Below, piece after piece: positions 8,577 to 15,303 of a stretch of 64,000 nucleotides of DNA. A model generated the notes under the pieces. That model worked only from the letters and a program-made list of their open reading frames with translations. It was not told the DNA's origin and searched no databases. Both the position numbers and the translations under genes were made by a program. Within the stretch, counting starts at the first letter, position 1. Each line of letters starts with the position of its first letter. Source of the stretch: Pseudarthrobacter naphthalenicus (GTDB lineage Bacteria > Actinomycetota > Actinomycetes > Actinomycetales > Micrococcaceae); NCBI RefSeq assembly GCF_029076445.1, contig NZ_JARESG010000011.1:89174-153173 (forward strand), read 5' to 3'.

Positions 8577-9440
8577 ATGTCAGTTGCATCCGGATACGTC
8601 CACATCTCCGTCCGTAACGCCGGTAAGCCCAGCCAGTCTTCCGGGCTCCGTCAGGGTTTTGGCACCCGCCAGGCGTTCGCGCCTGCCGCTGGTGGAACCG
8701 GTTTCCCCGCTCCCGGGTACGTACCCCAGGGCTACAACCCCAACTCCTACGGCCAACTCCGCGCCGTGCAGCCCTCCGAAGCTGCCCCGCTCACCGCGCC
8801 CACGCCGGTAGTAGGGGGGAACAACGCACCCAGGTCCGCGAACGATAACCTTGCTCGCGGATTCGTCCTTTACATGGGCATCGACGAGGAGACCGCGGCG
8901 GCAGCCGGAACCTCCATTGCCAAGCTTGCCCAGGAAATCCGCGCCTACGCCCAGTCGCTCGTGACCGGCGCCGAAAGCTACGCTGCGGTGGCCATGGCCC
9001 CGGCCGGTACCCCCGGTTCCGCGCTCGACGTCGTCCGGTCCACCTTTGGTGACCCCACTGTCAATGCCCAGAAGCGCACCGAAACTGCGCGGCTGCAGCA
9101 GGCGGCGGAGCCCCGTCCCTCCGGCGTCCTCATCGACCTGGCCCGCCGCGAAGTCCACCTTGACGGCGAATCCCTGAACCTGACCTTCAAGGAATTCGAA
9201 CTCCTCAACTACCTCGTCGAGAACGGCACCCGCACCGTCGGCCGCGACGAGCTGCTCGAAGGCCTGTGGCGCAACGCCGAAGAGGTGCCCAACGAGCGCA
9301 CCATCGACGTCCACATCCGCCGCCTCCGCTCCAAACTGGGCCGCCTCGCCAACACCGTCCGCACCGTCCGCGGCCAGGGCTACCGGTTCTACGAGCACCC
9401 CGAAGTAGTGGTCTGGGCCGCTCCGGAATACTCGATCTAG
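8577..9440 (+). CDS. Orphan winged-helix (Trans_reg_C) transcriptional regulator
   Basis: 287 residues. The C-terminal ~100 residues (from about 180) are a complete OmpR/PhoB-type winged helix: IDLARREVHLDGESLNLT, FKEFELLNYLVENG, RTIDVHIRRLRSKLG and TVRGQGYRFYE. The N-terminal ~100 residues are Gly/Pro/Ala-rich and disordered-looking, followed by a helical segment (~100-150) unlike a receiver domain: there is no acidic pocket or phospho-Asp. The start ATG 8577 has GAGGTAA 6 nt upstream. With no kinase gene nearby it must be controlled by something other than classical phosphotransfer. Similar receiver-less winged-helix proteins occur in actinobacteria; targets are unknown. Confidence 0.85.
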   Translation: MSVASGYVHISVRNAGKPSQSSGLRQGFGTRQAFAPAAGGTGFPAPGYVPQGYNPNSYGQLRAVQPSEAAPLTAPTPVVGGNNAPRSANDNLARGFVLYMGIDEETAAAAGTSIAKLAQEIRAYAQSLVTGAESYAAVAMAPAGTPGSALDVVRSTFGDPTVNAQKRTETARLQQAAEPRPSGVLIDLARREVHLDGESLNLTFKEFELLNYLVENGTRTVGRDELLEGLWRNAEEVPNERTIDVHIRRLRSKLGRLANTVRTVRGQGYRFYEHPEVVVWAAPEYSI

Positions 9441-9455
9441 TCTTAACTTCAGTAC

Positions 9456-9539
9456 CGCAAGAAGGCGGCACGATCCCTCTGCGCCTGCGCTCGTTCCTCG
9501 CGCAACAACGGCGCTTTCGGGATGTGCCGCCTTCTTGCG
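9456..9539. repeat. 84-nt long imperfect hairpin
   Basis: Outer arms 9456-9470 and 9525-9539 are a perfect 15-bp inverted repeat. Inside, atccc (9473-9477) pairs with gggat (9519-9523), gcgcc (9481-9485) with ggcgc (9510-9514) and tgcgc (9486-9490) with gcgca (9500-9504). The whole segment can fold into a single long stem. It follows the regulator gene by 16 bp, so it may terminate transcription, but there is no T-tract and it is much longer than the other terminators here. Confidence 0.6.
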
Positions 9540-9560
9540 TTCCGTTCCGGTCAGCGAGTA

Positions 9561-9595
9561 TTGGCCTCCGCGGCTAAGTTTTGGCCTCCGCGGCT
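9561..9595 (+). repeat. Two direct repeats TTGGCCTCCGCGGCT before the SixA-like gene
   Basis: Identical 15-mers at 9561-9575 and 9581-9595, a period of 20 bp, end 15 bp before a TAGGCT -10-like box (9611-9616) of the phosphatase gene. Position suits an operator or activator site; no binding protein can be named. Confidence 0.5.
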
Positions 9596-9622
9596 GGTGT
9601 TTTTGGGGGCTAGGCTTGGGGA

Positions 9623-10150
9623 ATGAGCGACCACCACATCAAGCGACTGGTGATCATGCGCCATGCCAAGGCTGACTGGCCCGGCGGGGTTGATGATCAT
9701 GAACGGCCGCTGGAAGAGCGCGGGCACCGGGAAGCGCCGTTGGCCGGGCAATGGCTGGTCAAGCACAACATTTTCCCGGATTTCATCCTCTGCTCCAGTG
9801 CCCTGCGCACCCGTCAGACCTGTACGTGGGTGTGCGCCGAGCTGGGGGATAAGGCCCCGACGCCGAAACTTGAGGACGGCCTCTACGCCGCCTCCGCGCT
9901 ACGCATGCTGACCGTGGTCAACCATGTGCCCGACACCGTGACGACGCTGATGCTCATCTCGCACATGCCCGGGGTCCAGGACCTCGCCATGCACCTTGCC
10001 TCCCGGGACTCAAACCACGATGCCTACATGGACGCCGCCACGCGCTACCCCACCAGTGCCCTGGCTGTGCTGGAAACGGAAAAGTCCTGGGCCGAACTCG
10101 ACGGCCAGGACGCCCGGATCACCAAATTCAAGGTTCCGCGCCCCCACTGA
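9623..10150 (+). CDS. SixA-like histidine phosphatase family protein
   Basis: 175 residues. The N-terminus KRLVIMRHAKADW carries the RHG-type catalytic motif in the RHAKA form typical of SixA-like proteins. The second catalytic His lies in LISHMPGVQDLA (~residue 113), and Arg in SSALRTRQT. SixA removes phosphate from histidine phosphotransfer domains in enterobacteria; members in actinobacteria are mostly uncharacterised. The ATG has no Shine-Dalgarno sequence but a TAGGCT box ends 6 nt upstream, which fits a leaderless transcript. It is followed 26 bp later by the EamA transporter gene. An HPt-like protein is encoded further along (45.3 kb), but a link is speculative. Confidence 0.88.
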   Translation: MSDHHIKRLVIMRHAKADWPGGVDDHERPLEERGHREAPLAGQWLVKHNIFPDFILCSSALRTRQTCTWVCAELGDKAPTPKLEDGLYAASALRMLTVVNHVPDTVTTLMLISHMPGVQDLAMHLASRDSNHDAYMDAATRYPTSALAVLETEKSWAELDGQDARITKFKVPRPH

Positions 10151-10176
10151 GGCGCAGCGTCTGTCAGAGTTGAACG

Positions 10177-11202
10177 GTGAACCTCCCACACTCCCTCCTG
10201 GCGCTGCTCGTCGCCGTCCTCTGGGGCGTCAACTTCGTCGCTATCGACCTGGGACTGCATCCCGACGGCGGTGACGTTCCGCCGCTGCTGTTCGTTGCCA
10301 TGCGGTTCGTCCTGGTCGTCTTCCCCCTGATCTTTTTTATCCGGAAGCCGGATGTCAGCTGGAAGGCGATCATCGGCGTCGGACTCTTTATGAGCGCGGG
10401 CCAATTTGGCCTCTTGTACCTGGCCATGGCGCTTGGTATGCCGGCCGGTCTGGCATCGCTGGTGCTCCAGGCACAGGTGCTGCTGACGGTTCTGCTGGCG
10501 GCGGGGTTCCTGGGGGAGCGCCCCAGCCGGAGCCAACTGTTCGGCGTTGTCCTTGGCGTCGCGGGACTCGCCGTGGTGGCAGTAGGGCGCAGCGCCGTGG
10601 CGCCCCTGCTGCCGTTGATCATTGTGCTGGGGGCGGCGTTGTCCTGGGCGGCCGGAAACGTCGTCGCCCGCCGGGCCAAGGCGGCATCCGGGCTCGGACT
10701 GGTGGTCTGGTCCGGGGCTGTTGTTCCGCTGCCCCTCGCCGGACTGTCGCTCCTGGTGGACGGGCCCGACGCCGTGCTCGGAACGCTGGCCCACCTGCAG
10801 CCGGTCACCATCGCCAGTGCGCTGTACACGGCTATTTTCGGGTCATTGGTGGGGTACGGGATTTGGAACCGGCTGCTGGCCCGCTACCCGTCGTCGGCGG
10901 TTGTTCCCTTCACTCTCCTGGTGCCCGTGGTGGGGATGAGTGCCGCCTGGCTGATACTGGCCGAAGTCCCCTCGCCCGCGGAACTGGCCGGTGGCGTCCT
11001 TCTGCTGGGCGGAGTGGCGACGGCGGTACTCACCGGACGCGGCGGCCCGCGTCAGCGCCGGGACGTGGTCTTGGCGCCGGATTTGGGTGCCGGCGGGGGC
11101 GCCGCTTTGGCGGCCGGTTTACGCGCCGGAGATGCCGACGACGACGCCCGCTTGGCTGCCGCCGGCAAACGGGCAGGCGCGCGGGAGCCGGAAGCCCGCT
11201 GA
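10177..11202 (+). CDS. EamA/DMT-family transporter
   Basis: 341 residues with ten predicted membrane helices in two EamA repeats; the first begins LLALLVAVLWGVNFVAIDLGL. This family (RhaT/YdcZ/EamA-like) exports metabolites or amino acids; the substrate is unknown. GTG start at 10177, 26 bp after the phosphatase gene, without a clear ribosome-binding site. The last ~50 residues after the tenth helix (from about GGPRQRR) are Ala/Gly/Arg-rich and antisense to the tail of the minus-strand membrane protein at 11052, so the two genes overlap tail to tail by 151 bp. The natural family end is near residue 290, so this tail is probably unstructured. Confidence 0.88.
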   Translation: MNLPHSLLALLVAVLWGVNFVAIDLGLHPDGGDVPPLLFVAMRFVLVVFPLIFFIRKPDVSWKAIIGVGLFMSAGQFGLLYLAMALGMPAGLASLVLQAQVLLTVLLAAGFLGERPSRSQLFGVVLGVAGLAVVAVGRSAVAPLLPLIIVLGAALSWAAGNVVARRAKAASGLGLVVWSGAVVPLPLAGLSLLVDGPDAVLGTLAHLQPVTIASALYTAIFGSLVGYGIWNRLLARYPSSAVVPFTLLVPVVGMSAAWLILAEVPSPAELAGGVLLLGGVATAVLTGRGGPRQRRDVVLAPDLGAGGGAALAAGLRAGDADDDARLAAAGKRAGAREPEAR

Positions 11203-11747
11203 ACCGGTGCCGCAGTGTTGCGGGCAGCCGTGCTCCGGGTGACTGGCCCGTGGCTGGCGGACGTGCCCCGGGCGGAGGGGCGGCCCTGGGACGCCGTGGG
11301 CTTCCGGCCGCTTCCCGCCACCGGCCGGTTCCGGGAGCCGGGCCGACGTCCCGGGGGCCACGCCACACCCAGAAACAGGACCAGTACTGTGGCAGCGGCC
11401 GAGGCGGCGGCCCAGAAGAAGTAATTGTCGGGATCGTTGGTGGGAAGCGGCGTGCCGATGATGGTGGACTGATCCACGAAGGCGAGCTCCCACGTGCTGA
11501 GGAAAGCCAGCGAAAAAGCGACGGTCAGGCTCGACCCGGCCCCGGTGGCCACCAGGACTGCATGGCGGCGCCGGACAAGCACTTCGCCTACCGCGGCCAC
11601 GTAGGCCAAGGCCACGAGCCCCAGGAACGTGACCATCACGGCCTCCTCAAGCGTGATGGCAGTAAGCACCAGCATGCCCAGGGCCGCGATGGCCATAACG
11701 AGGGCGAACTTTCCGCTGATACCCATGTGGCGCATGGGATCAATCAT
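11052..11747 (-). CDS. Small membrane protein with basic Ala/Pro-rich tail
   Basis: 231 residues. Four hydrophobic helices (roughly 12-32, 36-56, 63-83 and 110-130) are followed by about 95 residues rich in Arg, Ala, Ser and Pro with many basic residues, probably cytoplasmic. No family is recognised. The ATG at 11747 is 14 nt after the stop of the TetR gene, so it is likely the last gene of the ATPase-YhgE-TetR operon; internal starts at 11735 and 11726 are alternatives. Its 3' part overlaps the EamA gene on the other strand by 151 bp. The hydrophobic N-terminal half and operon spacing support that it is real. Confidence 0.72.
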   Translation of the reverse strand: MIDPMRHMGISGKFALVMAIAALGMLVLTAITLEEAVMVTFLGLVALAYVAAVGEVLVRRRHAVLVATGAGSSLTVAFSLAFLSTWELAFVDQSTIIGTPLPTNDPDNYFFWAAASAAATVLVLFLGVAWPPGRRPGSRNRPVAGSGRKPTASQGRPSARGTSASHGPVTRSTAARNTAAPVQRASGSRAPARLPAAAKRASSSASPARKPAAKAAPPPAPKSGAKTTSRR

Positions 11748-11761
11748 CCCCGAGGGAGGAG

Positions 11762-12448
11762 TTACTTCAGCACGTAGCCGCGCATGCTGGCCATGATTGC
11801 TGCAACGCTTTGGTCACGGCTCCGCTCCGGGTTGTAGGTCACCCGGTCCAGGCCCACCACAAAGCAGGCACCAAAAATCGCCGTCTCCAGGCTGCCGCGC
11901 GAGATGCCGGCGTCCACCGGGTAGACGGCGGCCACCGCCTCGATGGCATCGCCGATAACCGCCAGGAGTTCGGTCCTGAGCACGGCAAACGTATCCTGCC
12001 ACACGCTGGGGGTGCGCCAGTTTTCGCTGACCCACAGCCTCGCGAAGGACGGATAATCGGCCATGAAGTCCATTGCCTGACCGATCATTGCCTCCATGGC
12101 CAGCAGCGGGTCGCCGGCGGAACCACCCGCCGCGGCGGAATCACCCGCGGGGCCGGGATCATCCGCGGGGCGGGGATCAGCGGGCGCGCTGAGCAGGCGT
12201 GCCTTCAGGATGTCCACGCCATAGCGCAGCAGCTGCGCAATCAGATCGGACTTACTGCCGAAGTTGTAGTAGACGGTACCCTTGGAAACCCCGGCCGCGG
12301 CGGCGATCTCATCCACGGTCACGCCGGCAGCACCCCGCTCGCCGATCAGCTCCATCGAGGCGTCGAACAGCTTCTGCCGGGTGGCGTTGGTCCGGGCCGG
12401 CCGGAGTTTCTTCCCGGCCGCACCATCGTCGGGCAGGACGGCGCTCAT
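11762..12448 (-). CDS. TetR/AcrR-family transcriptional repressor
   Basis: 228 residues. The N-terminal helix-turn-helix spans ~18-65 (ATRQKLFDASMELIGERG, then VDEIAAAAGVSKGTVYYNFG), the classic TetR form. The ligand domain follows and carries a low-complexity insert rich in Pro, Asp, Ala and Gly (~95-118), which looks like a loop expansion. The ATG overlaps the stop of the YhgE gene (ATGA). Lying inside the operon it probably represses, it likely binds the aactgac-CA-gtcagtt palindrome at 15279-15294, which sits between -35 and -10 of the operon promoter. The inducer is unknown. Confidence 0.9.
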   Translation of the reverse strand: MSAVLPDDGAAGKKLRPARTNATRQKLFDASMELIGERGAAGVTVDEIAAAAGVSKGTVYYNFGSKSDLIAQLLRYGVDILKARLLSAPADPRPADDPGPAGDSAAAGGSAGDPLLAMEAMIGQAMDFMADYPSFARLWVSENWRTPSVWQDTFAVLRTELLAVIGDAIEAVAAVYPVDAGISRGSLETAIFGACFVVGLDRVTYNPERSRDQSVAAIMASMRGYVLK

Positions 12449-14481
12449 ACCGCGATCTCGGGTTTGAGGGTCTTGAGCGTCCAGTACTTGTGCTTCCGGA
12501 CCGCGAAGGTGGACATCGCGGCGCCCAGCAGCGTGTAGCCGAGGAGCCCCAGGACGGTGGGCACAATCATGGACAGGTCCGCGCCGTAGATGAGGTGCCG
12601 CATACCGGTTACCACGTAGCCCATGGGGAGGACCTCATGGACCACGTGCAGCGGCTGCGGGGTGGTCTGCCAGGGAAACGTTCCGCCCGAGGAAACAAGC
12701 TGCAGCACCAGCAGGATCAGCACCACCAGCTTGCCCGGCGATCCCAGCAACGCAACGACGCCCTGGATGATGGCGCTGAACGCCATCGCCGCCGCCAGCA
12801 TAAAGAGCCACATCAGGACCGGATGCGCCGGGTTCAGGCCCAGGGCCAGGTCCACCACGAGCGTCAGGAGGGTGGCCTGGACCGCTGAGACCGCAAGGAA
12901 CGGCAGCCAGCCGCCGACGGCGATTTTCCAGGCCGGGGCGTTCGACGCCAGGGCCCGCTGGGTGATGGGACGCATGGCCTGGACCAGCATAAAGATGCCG
13001 ATCCACAAGGCAAGGGTCATGAAGAAGGGCGCCAGGCCCGCCCCATAGGAGTTCGCCTTGGCCTGGGAGACGTTGCTGACTGCAACAGGGTCGGCGATCA
13101 CGTGGGACAGGCTGTCCTTCTGGGCGTCGTCGGGGTTGGGCACTTGCCCGGCACCCTTGGCAATTTCGGTGGCGAGCGTCCGCGATCCGTCGGCGGCCGT
13201 CGCGGCGCCGGCCTCCACCTGCCCGGCACCGGCGTCGACCTTATTTGCACCCTCTGCCAGCCGGCCGGCTCCGTCCAGTGCTGACTGCTGGCCGGTGGCC
13301 AGCGCGGCCGCACCGGTGTGGAGCTGGTCCGCGCCCGCCGAAGCCTGTGCCACGGCGTTCTTCAAGGCCGGCATACCGGCAGCGAGCTGGGCCGCGCCCA
13401 CGCTCACTGCCTCGGCACCGTCAGCCAGCTGCTGGATTTGGGCGGCGTCGGCCTGAAGGGTGGTCTTCGCACCAGCCACCGGGTTTGAGGTTGCCGCGGC
13501 GTCGAAATCGGCCAGGATGCTGTTCGCCTGTTCCTGCGTAATCACTTTCGCGGCAACGAGGCGGGTGTTCGATTCGAGCACGCGTGTCCGCAGTCCCCGG
13601 TCGGCGGCGTCGAGTTGGGTGACGACGGACTGGACCTTGGTGTTCAACTGGGCGTTCCCCGCGGCCACCTGAGCGGCCCCGTTGGCAAGGGTCTGGGTGT
13701 CCGTGGGGAGCGTGGCGGTCTTATCCTTCAGCAGGGTGAGGCCGCTGCTGAGCCGGCCAGCGCCGTCGGTCAGCTGGTTCGCGCCGTCACGGAGTTTCAG
13801 TTGCCCGGCGTAGAGCTCTGCGGCTCCGCTGCTGAGTTCGGTGGTACCCGCGTGGAGGGTAACGGTTCCGTCGCGGAGTGTGGCCACGCCGTCGGCCAGT
13901 TGTCCGGCACCGTCTCCTGCCTTGAGCATCTGGGCATGGATGGTGCCGAAGCCGGTGAGGAGCTGGTTGGCGGTTTCTTCGCCCACCTCCTTGGCAACTG
14001 TGGTGTGGACCGAGGTGGTCAGCTTGTCCACGATGGTGCTCAGCAGGTAGTTGTTGGCATCGTTGGTGGTGACGTTCAGCATTGCCTGGCTGGCGGAATC
14101 GAAGCTGCCCGGTGAGACCAGGTTGGTGGAGAAGTCCCGGGGGATCTTCAGCGCAAACGCGTACTTGCCGTTGCTGACGCCCTGATCGGCCTCCGATGCC
14201 GTGCTGACCGGCTTCCAGTTGAAGACGTGGCCCTCGATCAGGCCGTCCGCCACCTTGGTGCCGGCATGGAGTTCTGTGCCGTCGCCGGAAGTGGCTCCGG
14301 TGTCTTCCACCACCAGTGCGGCATCGATCTGATTCAGGTTCCCGTAGGGGTTCCAGTTGGCGTAGAGGTACACCGCGCCGTACAGGAGCGGCACCATGGT
14401 CAGGGCAAGGATGGTGAGCTTCGGCAGCAACCCGCCGGTCATCCGCTTCAGTTCGGAACGGGCCAGCCGCAACACGGTCAC
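12445..14481 (-). CDS. YhgE/Pip-family (ABC-2-like) membrane protein
   Basis: 678 residues. One membrane helix near the N-terminus (~16-38), then an extracytoplasmic domain of ~430 residues packed with short repeats of the DGA/AGA type (for example LADGVATLRDGT, LSSGAAELYAG), which predict long coiled or beta-solenoid-like helices, and then five or six C-terminal helices of the ABC-2 permease type. This is the YhgE/Pip architecture (Lactococcus phage infection protein; in other bacteria a transporter-like protein linked to export systems). It overlaps by ATGA with the degenerate ATPase gene upstream and with the TetR gene downstream, so all are translated together. What it exports, if anything, is unknown. 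Confidence 0.9.
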   Translation of the reverse strand: MTVLRLARSELKRMTGGLLPKLTILALTMVPLLYGAVYLYANWNPYGNLNQIDAALVVEDTGATSGDGTELHAGTKVADGLIEGHVFNWKPVSTASEADQGVSNGKYAFALKIPRDFSTNLVSPGSFDSASQAMLNVTTNDANNYLLSTIVDKLTTSVHTTVAKEVGEETANQLLTGFGTIHAQMLKAGDGAGQLADGVATLRDGTVTLHAGTTELSSGAAELYAGQLKLRDGANQLTDGAGRLSSGLTLLKDKTATLPTDTQTLANGAAQVAAGNAQLNTKVQSVVTQLDAADRGLRTRVLESNTRLVAAKVITQEQANSILADFDAAATSNPVAGAKTTLQADAAQIQQLADGAEAVSVGAAQLAAGMPALKNAVAQASAGADQLHTGAAALATGQQSALDGAGRLAEGANKVDAGAGQVEAGAATAADGSRTLATEIAKGAGQVPNPDDAQKDSLSHVIADPVAVSNVSQAKANSYGAGLAPFFMTLALWIGIFMLVQAMRPITQRALASNAPAWKIAVGGWLPFLAVSAVQATLLTLVVDLALGLNPAHPVLMWLFMLAAAMAFSAIIQGVVALLGSPGKLVVLILLVLQLVSSGGTFPWQTTPQPLHVVHEVLPMGYVVTGMRHLIYGADLSMIVPTVLGLLGYTLLGAAMSTFAVRKHKYWTLKTLKPEIAV

Positions 14482-15236
14482 TTGGCGTCCTCGGTTTCGC
14501 GTAGGAGGGCTTCGGATTCGTCGTCAGCCAGGGAAGGTTGGTCGGTCACGGCGGTTTGGGCCGGGGTGGATTCAGGTGCCGATTCCAGCGCGGCGGGCGC
14601 TTCCTCCGCCGGCTGGACCGCGTTGCCGATCACGGCGGCGGGACCCGTCCACGAGTCCGGGAGGGCAGTGACGGTAGCGACGACGGCGAGTGGCCGCCCG
14701 CCGTCGTACGCCAGCGCTTTAAGCCGCGGGAGCCAGTCCGCAGCGCTGGCACTGTGCCGGTCCGGGGAATCCACCACCAGGAGGTCGGTGTGCGGGTTGG
14801 CCAGCGCGAGGGCGGTCAGCAACTCCGTCCGTTTGCCGGCGGGGAGCTGTTCGGTCCAAAGATCCGCGATGTCCTCAAACCTGTTGATTTTAAGCCAGGG
14901 CTTGCTGAGGAGTGCGCCGCGGTAGCGGCGGGGGACCAGGGCGAGGTCCTCGGTCACGAGGTCGCGCACGCTGAGGTGCTGCTCGGGTTCGTTGACTCCG
15001 GGGGAGTCGACCAGGGCGCTGGCCAGCCGAAGCGTCTTGGTACGGGAGTTGCCGGCCCAGGTAATCAGGCCGCCGGTGGGCTTCATGCGGCCACTGATGG
15101 TCAGTGCGAGGGCGGTTCTCTGGTCCTGCCGGTCTGCTGCCACCAGCAGCAGCTCACCGGGGCTGACGCGCAGGGAGGTGGGCGGAAGAAGTTCATCGCG
15201 CCGGCCCTTCACGTGGAGCTGCTGGACAAATAGCAA
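14478..15236 (-). CDS. Degenerate ABC-type ATP-binding protein (pseudo-ATPase)
   Basis: 252 residues from a TTG start. The fold reads as an ABC nucleotide-binding domain: LHVKGRRDELLPPTSL, ELLLVAADRQDQRTALAL, then a late ANPHTDLLVVDSPDR resembling Walker B. The P-loop, normally GxxGxGK[ST], is here AADRQDQRT (about residues 33-41) with neither the Gly-rich turn nor the Lys, and the signature LSGGQ is LPAGKRTEL. ATP hydrolysis therefore looks unlikely. The C-terminal ~50 residues are acidic and Ala/Pro-rich. A GTG at 15266 would extend the frame by 10 residues, but it lies only 2 nt from the -10 box; the TTG at 15236 has GAAAGG 6 nt upstream and fits the promoter better. First gene of the YhgE-TetR operon. 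Confidence 0.78.
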   Translation of the reverse strand: MLFVQQLHVKGRRDELLPPTSLRVSPGELLLVAADRQDQRTALALTISGRMKPTGGLITWAGNSRTKTLRLASALVDSPGVNEPEQHLSVRDLVTEDLALVPRRYRGALLSKPWLKINRFEDIADLWTEQLPAGKRTELLTALALANPHTDLLVVDSPDRHSASAADWLPRLKALAYDGGRPLAVVATVTALPDSWTGPAAVIGNAVQPAEEAPAALESAPESTPAQTAVTDQPSLADDESEALLRETEDAK

Positions 15237-15268
15237 GGATGGCCTTTCGACGATTAATGTCTGCACCC

Positions 15269-15297
15269 ATCCTAACTAAACTGACCAGTCAGTTCAA
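15269..15297 (-). promoter_or_regulatory. Operon promoter with TetR-type operator in the spacer
   Basis: On the minus strand TTGAAC (15292-15297) and TAGGAT (15269-15274) form a -35/-10 pair with a 17-bp spacer. The perfect palindrome aactgac-CA-gtcagtt (15279-15294) fills the spacer and overlaps the -35 element. Size and layout suit a TetR dimer, and a TetR gene is the third gene of the operon, so autoregulation by occlusion is the natural reading. Binding itself is inferred. Confidence 0.75.
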
Positions 15298-15303
15298 ATA
15301 GGC

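Noticed and set aside
14478..15236. Calling the degenerate ATPase a pseudogene
   Set aside because: The frame is intact, codon use is normal, and both ends are tightly coupled to conserved operon partners.
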